Shown here one piece after another: positions 16,490 to 25,582 of a stretch of 64,000 nt of DNA (positions are counted from its first letter, which is position 1; every line of letters starts with the position of its first letter). Made by a program: the position numbers and the translations under genes. Source of the DNA: Streptomyces sp. DSM 15324 (lineage in GTDB: Bacteria > Actinomycetota > Actinomycetes > Streptomycetales > Streptomycetaceae); the NCBI RefSeq assembly GCF_001514285.1, contig NZ_KQ949031.1, forward strand, positions 186,001 through 250,000, given 5' to 3'. The notes under the pieces were generated by a model, which was not told where the DNA came from, did no database searches, and saw nothing but the letters and a program-made list of their open reading frames with translations.

Positions 16490-16996
16490 GTGACCGCACC
16501 GGACGAGAAGCCGCCCTTCCTGTACGTCGTCGTCTGCGCCGCCGGCATCGCCTCGGGCGTCGGCAGACTAATCACCGCCGCTCAGGAGCGGCAGTGGCAG
16601 GTCGGGGTCATCGCCACCCCGCACGCCATGAACGGCTTCTTCGACGCGGCCGCCGTCGAGGCGCAGACCGGCCGCCCGATCCGCTCCGCCTGGCGGAGCC
16701 CGGGGGACCCGCGTCCCTTCCCCGACCCGGACGCCGTCGTCGTCGCCCCGGCCACCTTCAACACGATCAACAAATGGGCGGCGGGCGTCGCCGACACCCT
16801 CGCCCTCGGCACCCTGTGCGAGGTCACGGGCCAGGGCGTCCCGGTCGGTGTGCTGACCTGCGTCTCCGACGGCCTCGCCGCCCACCCCGCCTACCAGGAC
16901 AGTCTCATACGGCTGCGCGGCATGGGCGTCCGCTTCGGACCTCCCCACCGGGGCGGGGAGTTCGGCTGGGAGCGGGCGCTGGACCTGGTGGAGTGA
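16490..16996 (+). CDS. flavoprotein (phosphopantothenoylcysteine decarboxylase-like)
   Basis: 168 residues with the flavoprotein/HFCD fold. YVVVCAAGIASGVGRLITAA is the first strand and FMN loop, and VVVAPATFNTINKWAAGVAD contains the APAT-x-N-T-x-x-K-x-A-x-G-x-x-D motif of Dfp/EpiD-type decarboxylases. Alone it is shorter than CoaBC and lacks the synthetase half, so it may be a specialised FMN decarboxylase. GTG start 9 bp after the DUF1348 stop, so likely in the same transcript. Confidence 0.83.
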   Translation: MTAPDEKPPFLYVVVCAAGIASGVGRLITAAQERQWQVGVIATPHAMNGFFDAAAVEAQTGRPIRSAWRSPGDPRPFPDPDAVVVAPATFNTINKWAAGVADTLALGTLCEVTGQGVPVGVLTCVSDGLAAHPAYQDSLIRLRGMGVRFGPPHRGGEFGWERALDLVE

Positions 16997-17070
16997 GATT
17001 CCCCGAGGAGCGGCCGGCGTCGACGTAGGCTCCCCCGTGTGTACTCCCCTCCGAGTCAGGAGCAGCATCG

Positions 17071-18039
17071 ATGCAGTACGTGAAGCTCGGTTCGACGGGC
17101 CTGGACGTGTCGCGGATCTGTCTGGGCTGCATGACCTACGGCCTCCCCGACCGGGGCACGCACGAGTGGACCCTCGACGAGGAGGCCTCGCGTCCGCTGA
17201 TCCGTCAGGCGCTGGACGCCGGCATCACTTTCTTCGACACCGCGAACGTGTATTCCGACGGCACCAGCGAGGAGATCGTCGGCCGGGCGCTGCGCGACTT
17301 CGCCCGCCGCGACGAGATCGTCCTCGCCACGAAGGTGCACGGCCGGATGCGCCCGGGGCCCAACGGCGGCGGACTGTCCCGCAAGGCCGTCCTGTCCGAA
17401 CTCGACCACAGCCTGACCCGCCTCGGCACCGACTACGTCGACCTCTACCAGATCCACCGCTACGACCCGTACACCCCGGTCGAGGAGACGATGGAGGCGC
17501 TGCACGACGTGGTCAAGGCGGGCAAGGTCCGCTACATCGGGGCGAGTTCGATGTACGCCTGGCAGTTCTCCAAGATGCAGTACACCGCCGAACGGCACGG
17601 CTGGACCCGGTTCGTGTCCATGCAGAACCACTACAACCTCCTCTACCGCGAGGAGGAGCGCGAGATGCTGCCGCTCTGCGCCGACCAGGGCGTGGGAGTC
17701 CTGCCCTGGAGCCCCCTGGCCCGGGGCCGCCTCACCCGCGACTGGGGCACCGCCACCGAGCGCAGCGCCACGGACACCTTCGGCGGCACGCTCTACCAGG
17801 AGGGCGACCGCACCGTCGTCGACGCGGTCTCGCGCATCGCGGCCGGCCGCGGCGTCCCCCGCGCCCAGGTGGCGTTGTCCTGGCTGCTCCACCAGTCCCA
17901 GGTGACGGCCCCGGTCATCGGTGCCTCGAAGCCCCGGCACATCGAGGACGCGGTGGCGGCGGTGGAGTGGGAACTGACCGAGGAGGAACGGGAAGAACTG
18001 GAGCGCCCCTACACCCCCCACCCCATCGCCGGCCACTGA
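17071..18039 (+). CDS. aldo/keto reductase
   Basis: 322 residues, an NADPH-dependent (beta/alpha)8 reductase. Motifs: KLGSTGLDVSRICLGCMTYG (start), FFDTANVYSDGTSEEIVGRA with the catalytic Asp and Tyr, LATKVHGRM with the Lys, VDLYQIHRYD with the His, and the cofactor segment VTAPVIGASKPRHIEDAV. The closest pattern is the yeast-Yakc/IolS-like group. AGGAGCAGC precedes the ATG. It stands alone. Confidence 0.92.
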   Translation: MQYVKLGSTGLDVSRICLGCMTYGLPDRGTHEWTLDEEASRPLIRQALDAGITFFDTANVYSDGTSEEIVGRALRDFARRDEIVLATKVHGRMRPGPNGGGLSRKAVLSELDHSLTRLGTDYVDLYQIHRYDPYTPVEETMEALHDVVKAGKVRYIGASSMYAWQFSKMQYTAERHGWTRFVSMQNHYNLLYREEEREMLPLCADQGVGVLPWSPLARGRLTRDWGTATERSATDTFGGTLYQEGDRTVVDAVSRIAAGRGVPRAQVALSWLLHQSQVTAPVIGASKPRHIEDAVAAVEWELTEEEREELERPYTPHPIAGH

Positions 18040-18056
18040 GGCGCCCCGCCAGGGAT

Positions 18057-18098
18057 GCGGGGAACCGTGCGACCAGCCACGACGGACCCGCACCCGCC
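18057..18098. repeat. 42-bp dispersed intergenic repeat, copy 1
   Basis: This 42-bp block between the convergent aldo/keto reductase and phytanoyl-dioxygenase genes recurs at 48534-48575 with 38 of 42 positions identical. Core: GCGACCAGCCAC. Both copies are just after gene ends in convergent gaps. Confidence 0.8.
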
Positions 18099-18104
18099 CC
18101 AGCC

Positions 18105-18878
18105 CTAATGCGGCCCCTCCGGCGACGCGAACTCCGTCCCGCAAGGCCCTGCCCCCGCGCTCTCCTCCAGCGGCACCCTCGCCCCACTCATGGACACGGT
18201 CCGGTAGTACCGCCCGATCCGCTCCGCCGAACGCCCCACGTAATGCCCGATGAACGACCGCCGGAACCGGTCCCCGCTCCGGTTCGGCGGAGATCCGTGC
18301 ACCAGGCTCCCGTTGAAGAACAGGACGTCCCCCGGCGCCATGTCCACCGGCACGGGCGCCAGCCCGGCCGGCGGCGGCACGTACTCCCGCGCGAACGACA
18401 CCTCCTCGTCCGCCTCCTCGGGACAGAACACCTCCATCCGATGCGTACCGGGGACGACCTCCAGCCCCCCGTTCCCGCGGTCGATCTCGTCGCACGCCAG
18501 CCAGGCCGCCACACAGGTGCCCGGCTCCACCCGCAGATAGAAGTTGTCCTGGTGCAGCGCCTGCCCCCGCGCCCCCGGCGGCTTGAAATAGAACATGCTC
18601 TGCGCGGCCAGCACCTCCTCGCCCAGCAGGGTCTCCAGCACGTCCCGCAACCGCGGGTCCAGCAGTACCTGCCGGGCGAGCGCGCTGATCTCGTGCGGAT
18701 GCATCACCCGGGGGTACCGGTCCAGCGGATCGTTTCCGGCGCGCGGCTCGAAGTGCCCCGGCACGGCCCGCCCCGCCGCCTGGAGTCCCGCGAGCTCCGC
18801 ACGCAGGCGTTCCACCTCGTCGCGTCCGAACAGCCCCCGGACGACCGTGAAGCCGTCCTCCTCGTACTGCCGCAGCAT
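18105..18878 (-). CDS. phytanoyl-CoA dioxygenase (PhyH) family protein
   Basis: 257 residues of the Fe(II)/2-oxoglutarate dioxygenase PhyH family. The iron facial triad is HQDNF (H-x-D) plus the distal His in NGSLVHGSPPNRS, and the 2-oxoglutarate arginine is likely in RFRRSFIGHY. N-terminal MLRQYEEDGFTVVRGLF is typical. It would hydroxylate a small molecule or natural-product intermediate. Divergent from an AraC-type regulator with three phased direct repeats between them, so it is probably activated by that regulator. Confidence 0.9.
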   Translation of the reverse strand: MLRQYEEDGFTVVRGLFGRDEVERLRAELAGLQAAGRAVPGHFEPRAGNDPLDRYPRVMHPHEISALARQVLLDPRLRDVLETLLGEEVLAAQSMFYFKPPGARGQALHQDNFYLRVEPGTCVAAWLACDEIDRGNGGLEVVPGTHRMEVFCPEEADEEVSFAREYVPPPAGLAPVPVDMAPGDVLFFNGSLVHGSPPNRSGDRFRRSFIGHYVGRSAERIGRYYRTVSMSGARVPLEESAGAGPCGTEFASPEGPH

Positions 18879-18890
18879 GTGCGCCCTCCT

Positions 18891-18930
18891 TGATCGGTCC
18901 CGGGTGATCGGTCCCTGCTGATCGGTCCCC
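18891..18930. promoter_or_regulatory. three direct repeats, 14-bp period
   Basis: TGATCGGTCCC begins at 18891, 18905 and 18919, an exact 14-bp period. AraC-family proteins bind direct repeats, and these lie between an AraC-type gene and the dioxygenase gene it probably controls. Confidence 0.72.
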
Positions 18931-18967
18931 TTATCGTGAGGCGGACCCGGCCCACCGGAGGATGCCC

Positions 18968-19891
18968 GTGCCTGCTGACGACCTGCCCGCCGCTGCCGGA
19001 CCCGGTGCCCCCTCGCCGCCGCCCGGACTGGTGGTCGCGGCCCACTTCGACGAGGCCCCGGGGTACGAGATCGACCGGCCCCGGGGATCGGACAGCTGGC
19101 TGTTCACCTGGACGACTGCCGGAGGAGGGCTGCTGCGGCAGGGCGCGAGCGAGGTCCGGGCCGGCACCGGTGATCTGGTCGTCCTCGCGCCGGGTGTCCC
19201 GCACGGCTACGCGGTCGCCCCCGGCGCCCCCCGCTGGCGGTTCTGGTGGGCGCACTGCCAGGCCCGCCCCTCGTGGACGCCGTGGCTGCGCCCGTACGGC
19301 ACCGACGACGGCCTGTACGCCGTGAGCCGCGTGCCCGAGGCCCTGCACCCGCGCGTCGAGACCGCCTTTTGGCGCCTGTACGCCGATGCCCGCCGGCCCG
19401 GGGAAGCCGAGGAGGCGCCGGACGGCTCCGGCATCGCCGTGGCGCACGGCACCACCGCCCGCGAACTCGCCCTGTGCGCCCTGGAGGAGGCCGTCCTGCT
19501 CACCACGGCCGCCGCCCGCGCGCCGCTCCCGCCGCCCGGCCTCGACGAGCGGGTCCGGCGCGTCCAGGCGCTCCTCGCCGCCGACCCCGGCGCCCCGCAC
19601 ACCGTCGACTCACTCGCCGCCCTGGTGGCACTGTCCCCCTCCCGGCTCTCGCATCTCTTCACCGAGCAGACCGGCCAGTCCCCGATGCGGGCCCTGCGCG
19701 AGGCCCGGCTGCGGCACGCCGCCCGGCTGCTGGAGGGCACCGGCCTCCCCGTGGAACGCGTCGCGGCGGCTTCCGGATTCGTGAGCCCGTTCCACTTCAC
19801 GCGTGTGTTCCGCGCCCGCTACGGCAGCCCGCCCGGCGCGTACCGGGACGGCATGCGCGCCACAAAGGACGTCCCGGGAAAGGGCCCCTGA
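18968..19891 (+). CDS. AraC-family transcriptional regulator
   Basis: 307 residues. The N-terminal cupin-like sensing domain (AHFDEAPGYEIDRPRGSDSW, GASEVRAGTGDLVVLAPGVP) is followed by a C-terminal AraC domain with two helix-turn-helix motifs (VDSLAALVALSPSRLSHLF and VERVAAASGFVSPFHFTRVF). GTG 18968 is chosen over the in-frame ATG at 18962 because GGAGG directly abuts the ATG but is 6 nt from the GTG. It probably regulates the divergent PhyH gene. Confidence 0.9.
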   Translation: MPADDLPAAAGPGAPSPPPGLVVAAHFDEAPGYEIDRPRGSDSWLFTWTTAGGGLLRQGASEVRAGTGDLVVLAPGVPHGYAVAPGAPRWRFWWAHCQARPSWTPWLRPYGTDDGLYAVSRVPEALHPRVETAFWRLYADARRPGEAEEAPDGSGIAVAHGTTARELALCALEEAVLLTTAAARAPLPPPGLDERVRRVQALLAADPGAPHTVDSLAALVALSPSRLSHLFTEQTGQSPMRALREARLRHAARLLEGTGLPVERVAAASGFVSPFHFTRVFRARYGSPPGAYRDGMRATKDVPGKGP

Positions 19892-20210
19892 AAACGGCGG
19901 TAAAAAGGGACACCCATACCGGGACCCGCCCTAACTCAGACAATGCATTGACGTTTCGTCAATTCCTGGGCCCCGCACACCGTGCCGGAAACGGCGAGAT
20001 CTCTTGTTCCTCCAGGTCCGGCTGTGCGAAGGTGTGGCGTGTCGGCGCACGGACAACGTTTTCTCCCCTGTGCGCGCGAGACCCCTGTGTTCCGTCACAC
20101 CCCCCACGCTTCACAAGAGCCGACTCCCTTGCTGACCTCACAGGTGTCGAACCCTGCCTATTGCCGCATGTCCCGCTTCCCTCGGACATGCCTCCAGGAG
20201 GAATGCAGCC
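19892..20210. other. intergenic region with inverted repeat
   Basis: 319 bp upstream of the sigma-like/lectin gene, less GC-rich than coding DNA. It contains ATTGACG-TTT-CGTCAAT (19947-19963), a 7-bp-arm palindrome whose TTGACG could also serve as a -35. AGGAGG at 20197-20202 is the ribosome site of the next gene. Confidence 0.5.
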
Positions 20211-22208
20211 GTGAATGACGCAGGCCTGTCGAATTCCCCTTCGGCTCGCCGCCTCGACGCGACGGACGAACAGCTGAGTGCGGAACTGACCCAATCGGCG
20301 GGGGAGTCGCCCGCGCTCCACCCCGTCGGGGAGCTGCTGGACCGGCACTGGGAGGCGGCCTTCGCCTACGCGCGGCTGTGCACCGACGGCGAGCGCGCCG
20401 CCGGCATGCTCACCACCGCCGCCTTCACCCGGCTGTTCGGCGCGACCCAGCACCAGGACGGCCCGACCGCCGCCTGGCGCCCCCACCTGCTGGCCACCGT
20501 CCGCCGACTGGCCGGCGAGTGGGACGCCGACGGCCGCCGCGATCTGCTCCACCCCGCCCTGCGCCACCAGGATGCCGAGGGCACCCCGGCCGCCGCCCTG
20601 CTGCTCCCGCCGGCCAACCGGCGCATGATCGCCCGCGCCTTCCACCGGCTGCCCCAGTCGGCCCGCTGTCTCCTCTGGCACTGCGAGGCCGAGGCCGAAC
20701 CCCTCGCGATCCCCGCCCAACTGCTCGGACTCGACGAGGAGGGCGCCCACGTCGAACTGCGCCGCTCCCGCGAGCGGCTGCGCGAGGAGGTCCTCCAGGT
20801 CCACCGCGAACAGGCCACCGACGACGAGTGCCACCGCTACCACCGCCTGCTGGACGTGACCTGCCGCCGCGGCGGCCTGGACGTCGACCCCGATCTGCGC
20901 GGCCACACCGAGCAGTGCCGGCACTGCGCGCACACCGCCGACCAGCTCCTGCAGTTCGAAGGCCTCCTCGGCGTCGCCCTGGCCGAAGGCATCCTGGGCT
21001 GGGCGGCCGGCGCCTACCTGGAGGGCCGAACCGCGGACGGACGCGAGCGGACGGCGGCGCCCGCCCGCGAGCGCCATCCGGGGGCCGTCGGCGAGGCCTT
21101 CGACGGCGAACCGGCCGCACCCCGGAGGCCCGACGCCGCGTCCGGAGCCCGGGGCGGGGCCGAGGCGTCCCGTCCGGCGGCCGGACCCGGCTCCGGGACC
21201 GAGGTCGCCCTGCGTCCCGCGTCCCGCCGCTCGGACCGCAAGGCGGCCCGCCGGATCCGCCGCCGCAACCTCACCGCCGCCGTCCTGACGGTCAGCGGCA
21301 TGGTCGTCCTGCCGCTCGTGGCGTGGGCCGCCCTGGGCTCCGACGGCGGCAGCGGCGCGACCGCAGGCGCGGGCACCAAGACGCCCTCCGCGGGCACCGA
21401 CACCGCGACCGACAGCCCGTCCTGGATCGCCGACCAGGAGACCCAGGGCACCCTGCGCGGCCGGCTGCACAACGTCGCCTCCGGGCTGTGCATCGGCATC
21501 GCCGGGGGCAAGGCGGCCAAGGGCGCCGACACCGAACTGGCCGCCTGCTCCTCTGACGCCGGCCAGCAGTGGACGTACGAGACCGACGGACTGCTGCGCA
21601 GCGCCGCCGACCCGAACCTGTGCCTCGACTCCCACCTCGGCTACTCCGTGCGGCTCGGCGAGTGCGCCGACTCCTCCGCGGGGACCGCGAAGAGCGTCCG
21701 GTACGACTTCACCCTCCAGGGCACGCTCGTCCCGCGCTCCGACCAGAACCTGGCCCTCGCGCCCGCCGCCACCGACGGGTCGGGAGCCCTGGTCCTGAAG
21801 AACCGCGCGAACGGCACCGCCCAGCGCTGGGTGATCGACACCTCGCAGCCCGACCCGCAGATGGAGTTCGTCAACTGGGGCGCCGACGAAACCGGCACCG
21901 CCGGTTCGACGCCGAAGCCGACACCGACCCCCAAGGCGGCCACGCCCAAGTCGGCCGACCCGGCCCCCTCGGCCACCCCGACGACGAAGAGCTCCCCGGG
22001 CACCACCACCTCCGGCGGCTCCACCCCGGGCACCTCCTGCTCGTACTCCTCCTGGTACTACTGCAACTGGAGCGGCAAGGAGGGCGGCCCGGGCTACGGA
22101 GGCTGGGGCAACGGCGGTTCGGGCTACGGCGGCGGCGGGTACGGCGGCGGCGGTTACGGCGGTGGGTACGGGTCCGGCTATGGCCACGGCGGCGACGGAC
22201 GCCACTGA
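20211..22208 (+). CDS. membrane protein with sigma-like regions, zinc-finger-like motif and ricin lectin domain (paralogue 1)
   Basis: 665 residues, GTG start 8 nt after AGGAGG. Residues about 25-190 look like a diverged ECF sigma factor: a region-2-like segment (LLDRHWEAAFAYARLC, LTTAAFTRLFGATQ) and a region-4-like one (RAFHRLPQSARCLLWHCEAE, IPAQLLGLDEEGAHVELRRS). HTEQCRHC (His232, Cys236, Cys239) has the H-x3-C-x2-C form of anti-sigma zinc fingers. One helix (354-375, VLTVSGMVVLPLVAWAAL) crosses the membrane. Outside follows a ricin-B-type domain (about 405-545; LCIGIAGG, QQWTYETDG, LCLDSH, QRWVID), then a Pro/Thr linker and a Gly/Tyr-rich tail. A paralogue lies at 28972. Function unknown; I infer a membrane-tethered, lectin-sensing sigma-derived protein. 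Confidence 0.8.
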   Translation: MNDAGLSNSPSARRLDATDEQLSAELTQSAGESPALHPVGELLDRHWEAAFAYARLCTDGERAAGMLTTAAFTRLFGATQHQDGPTAAWRPHLLATVRRLAGEWDADGRRDLLHPALRHQDAEGTPAAALLLPPANRRMIARAFHRLPQSARCLLWHCEAEAEPLAIPAQLLGLDEEGAHVELRRSRERLREEVLQVHREQATDDECHRYHRLLDVTCRRGGLDVDPDLRGHTEQCRHCAHTADQLLQFEGLLGVALAEGILGWAAGAYLEGRTADGRERTAAPARERHPGAVGEAFDGEPAAPRRPDAASGARGGAEASRPAAGPGSGTEVALRPASRRSDRKAARRIRRRNLTAAVLTVSGMVVLPLVAWAALGSDGGSGATAGAGTKTPSAGTDTATDSPSWIADQETQGTLRGRLHNVASGLCIGIAGGKAAKGADTELAACSSDAGQQWTYETDGLLRSAADPNLCLDSHLGYSVRLGECADSSAGTAKSVRYDFTLQGTLVPRSDQNLALAPAATDGSGALVLKNRANGTAQRWVIDTSQPDPQMEFVNWGADETGTAGSTPKPTPTPKAATPKSADPAPSATPTTKSSPGTTTSGGSTPGTSCSYSSWYYCNWSGKEGGPGYGGWGNGGSGYGGGGYGGGGYGGGYGSGYGHGGDGRH

Positions 22209-22728
22209 CACCGGTGGGCGTTGGCGGCGGGGTACCGCCTGCCGCAGTGGGGACGGACGCCGTGGCCGAGCGCGGTCGCACCCCGGCAGTGCCCGCTCAG
22301 CCCGGACGCACGCCAGGCATGGCATGGGCGTCCGTGCCACCGGGGCGGGCTCGATCGCGACCAGGGGCCCAGCCGCTGGATGACACGCTCCCGCTCGGCC
22401 GGCGGCTCCTCGGTCGAACGGCCGGCGTCGTCCCCGACGACCCGATAGCCCGCCAGGAACGGGAAAGTGCTGGGGACCGGCCCCCAGGCTTCGACCAGGC
22501 TTCGACGCCGCCACGCTCTACGCCTGCCCCCTGTTCCGGCCGGACATCGCCGCCCGTGGCGCACCGCCTTCCCGAGCCGCCTGGGCAGCCCGGGAGGCCT
22601 CGCCGCCGACGGGGCCGTGTGCGCCATGCTCGCGCAGACCAGCCAGCAGACGCGGAGCCGGCGGTGGCAGCGAAGATCGTGCGGGGGCCCGCACGCGCCA
22701 CCCCGTCTGGCTCACCACGCCGTGCCCC
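22209..22728. other. 520-bp gap without convincing genes
   Basis: Frames are open on both strands but lack codon bias and starts with ribosome sites. One minus-strand stretch (EAWGPVPSTFPFLAGYRVVG, about 22390-22500) reads like protein and may be the remnant of a lost gene, but I cannot assign it. Confidence 0.45.
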
Positions 22729-25107
22729 CTACTCCTCCTCGAAGAGCCCCAGCTCCGCCCAGATCGTCTTGCCCTCCGTGGTGTGCCGGCTTCCCCACCG
22801 CTGTGTGAGCTGCGCGACCAGCAGCAGTCCCCGCCCACCCTCGTCCCAGGTCTTCGCCCGCCGCAGGTGCGGCGCGGTGTGGCTGGTGTCGGAGACCTCG
22901 CAGATCAACGTCGTCGCGTCGTGGATCAGCCGCAGCCGTATCGGATGCGCCCCGTACCGGATCGCGTTGGTGACCAGCTCGCTCACCACCAGCTCGGCCG
23001 TGAACGACGCCTCACTCATCTGCCAGCGCGCGAGCTGGTCCACGACCTGCTTGCGGATCGGTGCGACCAGCGCCGGATCGGCGGGGATGTCCCAGGTCGC
23101 GACCTGCGCCGCCGGCACTCCCCGGGTGCGCGCCAGCAGCAGCGCCACGTCGTCGGCGACGCCCCCGGCCGGCAGCAGGGCGTGCAGCACCCGGTCGCAG
23201 GTCTCGTCCAGGGAGTCCGAGTACGCGGCGAGGGCCTCGCTGAGCAGCAGGTGACCGGCCTGCGTGTCCCGCTCGCCGGACGCGAGCAGCCCGTCCGTGT
23301 AGAACGCCAGCACACTGCCCTCGGTCAGTTCCAGCTCGGCCGACTCGAACGGCAGCCCCCCGACGCCCAGCGCGGGACCGGCGGGCAGATCGATCCGGTG
23401 GGGCGCGCCGCCCGGCCGCAGCAGCAGCGGCGCGGGGTGTCCGGCCCGGGCCAGCGTGCACCGCCGGGACACCGGGTCGTACACCGCGTACAGACAGCTC
23501 GCGCCGACCTCGCCGGGGCTGCCCTCGCCGCCTGCCTCCTCGGACAGCCGTACGACGAGATCGTCGAGGTGGGTGAGCAGCTCGTCGGGGGAGAGGTCGA
23601 TGTCGGCGAGGGTGCGTACGGCGGTCCGCAGCCGGCCCATCGTCGCCGAGGCCTGGATGCCCTGGCCGACGACGTCCCCGACGACCATCGCGACCCGCAT
23701 CCCCGACAGCGGGATCACGTCGAACCAGTCGCCGCCCACCCCGGCGCGGGCGGCGGGCAGATAGCGGGAGGCGGCGTCGACGGCGACCGTCTGGGGCAGG
23801 GAGCGCGGGAGCAGGCTGCGCTGGAGGGCGAGAGCCGTGTCGCGCTCGCGGGAGAACCGGCGGGCGTTGTCGATGCAGACGGCCGCCCGGGCGGTGATCT
23901 CCTCGGCGAGCAGCACGTCGTCCGCGGTGAAGGGGTCCGGCCGCCGGTAGCGGGTGAGGACCGCGACGCCCAGGGTCGTGCCCCGGGCCCGGATCGGCAC
24001 CGACATCGTGGAGTGGATGCCGAACTCCCGCACCCGTTCGCCCCGCAGGGTGTCCCAGGCCAGCCAGGCGTTCAGCTCGTCCACGGAGGCGACGATGGTG
24101 CGGCCCGCGATCAGGGAGTCGGCCTGGGGCGAGCCGGCCGGATAGCGCAGGACGTCCCCGGGCTTGGCCACGGCCATCGGGTTGCCGGCGTTGACGGAGT
24201 CGTGCGCGGCCCGCCGCAGCTCCAGCGGGGCGACGAGCCGGGTGGGCGGATCCCCGCCGTCCACGGGGTCCAGCAGATCGACGCTGACGAAATCGGCGAG
24301 CGCGGGCACGCACACCTCGGCCAGCTCCTGAGCCGTCCGGGTGACGTCGAGGGTGCTGCCGATCCGCACACTGGCCTCGTTGACCAGCCGGAGCCGCTCG
24401 CGGGCGAGGTAGTTCTCCGTGAAGTCGTGCGCGGCGAGGCACACGCCGCGCACCCGGCCCCAGGCGTCGGTGACCGGCTTGAACCGGGCCAGCCAGGCGT
24501 GCGCCCGTTCCTCGCCGCCGGTGCGGGTGTAGATCTGGACGTCCTCGGCCCGTCCGTTGGCGAGCACCCGGATCATGTGCGTCTCCAGTTCGGCGCTCTG
24601 CGGCCGGCCGCCGATCTCGGAGAGCCGCAGCCCCCGGATGCGTTCCTCGGGCAGACCGATCGCGGCGGCCATCGCGTCGTTGACCCGGGCCAGCCGGAGC
24701 CGCTCGTCGTAGACGGCGACGGCGCACGGCGCCTGGGTCAGGGCGGCCGCGTCCAGGGGGTCGTCCGAGGTGCCGGGGTCGTCCGAGGTGCCGTCCGAGG
24801 TGAGCGGGGTCACGACGAGCCAGGTGCCCGGGGTGTCGTGGAGGGCGGGGCGGTGGTGGGCGAGCAGCCACACCCGCAGGGTCCGGCCGTCGCGGTGGCG
24901 CAGCGCGAGGGTGCCGTCCCAGCGGGGGCCGGTGGGGGCGGGGGGCTTTCCCGTGGCGAGCAGCTCGCCGGCGGGTCGGCCCACGACCTCGGCGGGCGCC
25001 CAGCCGAGCAGGGCGCGGGCACCCTCGTTCCAGCAGACGACCGTGCCGGTGTCGTCGACGACCACCCTGGCCGTCGCGGCCTCGTCGAACGGATACTCCG
25101 GGCTCAT
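22729..25107 (-). CDS. SpoIIE/PP2C phosphatase with PAS, GAF and ATPase domains
   Basis: 792 residues. Order: PAS (ARVVVDDTGTVVCWNEGARA), a second PAS (APCAVAVYDERLRLARVNDA), GAF (about 275-420), the PP2C/SpoIIE domain (LQRSLLPRSLP, RYLPAARAGVGGDWFDVIPL, MRVAMVVGDVVGQG, LAFYTDGLL, DDVALLLAR) with its metal-binding aspartates, and a C-terminal HATPase (AELVVSELVTNAIRYGA, EGGRGLLLVAQL) of the RsbW kind. Such proteins dephosphorylate anti-sigma-factor antagonists and bind anti-sigma partners. ATG 25107 with GGAG is favoured over an upstream GTG at 25152. A GTSDDP repeat (tandem 15-bp-type duplication) links the PAS domains. Confidence 0.93.
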   Translation of the reverse strand: MSPEYPFDEAATARVVVDDTGTVVCWNEGARALLGWAPAEVVGRPAGELLATGKPPAPTGPRWDGTLALRHRDGRTLRVWLLAHHRPALHDTPGTWLVVTPLTSDGTSDDPGTSDDPLDAAALTQAPCAVAVYDERLRLARVNDAMAAAIGLPEERIRGLRLSEIGGRPQSAELETHMIRVLANGRAEDVQIYTRTGGEERAHAWLARFKPVTDAWGRVRGVCLAAHDFTENYLARERLRLVNEASVRIGSTLDVTRTAQELAEVCVPALADFVSVDLLDPVDGGDPPTRLVAPLELRRAAHDSVNAGNPMAVAKPGDVLRYPAGSPQADSLIAGRTIVASVDELNAWLAWDTLRGERVREFGIHSTMSVPIRARGTTLGVAVLTRYRRPDPFTADDVLLAEEITARAAVCIDNARRFSRERDTALALQRSLLPRSLPQTVAVDAASRYLPAARAGVGGDWFDVIPLSGMRVAMVVGDVVGQGIQASATMGRLRTAVRTLADIDLSPDELLTHLDDLVVRLSEEAGGEGSPGEVGASCLYAVYDPVSRRCTLARAGHPAPLLLRPGGAPHRIDLPAGPALGVGGLPFESAELELTEGSVLAFYTDGLLASGERDTQAGHLLLSEALAAYSDSLDETCDRVLHALLPAGGVADDVALLLARTRGVPAAQVATWDIPADPALVAPIRKQVVDQLARWQMSEASFTAELVVSELVTNAIRYGAHPIRLRLIHDATTLICEVSDTSHTAPHLRRAKTWDEGGRGLLLVAQLTQRWGSRHTTEGKTIWAELGLFEEE

Positions 25108-25545
25108 CGTCGCCACTCCATCACGGACACTCACAGTGAACAGGCGCGCCACATCCGTTCCAGCCTAGTCCGTCCCGTCCGCGCGTGGACCGGAACCCCC
25201 CAGGGGGCCGGGCGGTCGCCCTCCGGGCGAGGTCAGGGAACGCTTGGTCGACGGGGTCCGCCGGATGCAGTGGTCACCCGCGAGGCTCCAGGCGTCTTCC
25301 ACGGACTCCGACGCCCCGGCCGTGGTCACCTTTCGGCGCGGTGCGCGGTGCGCGGTGCGCGGCTCCCGGCTGCGGCTGACGCTCGCCGGCGCCGCACCCG
25401 GCACCGTCCGAGGGGCGGTGGGGCGGTGCGGACCGGCAAGCTGGAGGCCTGACCGGGCCGCGGTCCGGGCGGGGACGGACAACCGTTCTCGTCCGGACCG
25501 TTGACGCGGTGTCATGACTGGGACAAGCATGTCCCTGCCCCTGTT
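25108..25545. other. divergent promoter region with short repeats
   Basis: Holds the promoters of the phosphatase (minus) and cellulase (plus) genes. A heptamer GCGCGGT is repeated in tandem about 3.5 times near 25336-25361. GGGACA-AGCA-TGTCCC (25520-25535) is a 6-bp-arm palindrome close to the cellulase start, next to TTGACG (25501-25506), a possible -35. Confidence 0.5.
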
Positions 25546-25559
25546 TGGGAGCGCTCCCA
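25546..25559. promoter_or_regulatory. CebR-type operator
   Basis: TGGGAGCGCTCCCA is a perfect 14-bp palindrome and is the canonical cellulose/cellobiose operator bound by the LacI-family repressor CebR in Streptomyces. It lies 23 bp before the GTG start of a GH9 cellulase gene, the expected type of target. The cebR gene itself is not in this window. Confidence 0.92.
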
Positions 25560-25582
25560 TGACGCTGACCGAGGAGCCGGAC

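Noticed and set aside
18962..18967. ATG at 18962 as start of the AraC-type gene
   Set aside because: The GGAGG ribosome site directly abuts it; the GTG 6 bases later has normal spacing.
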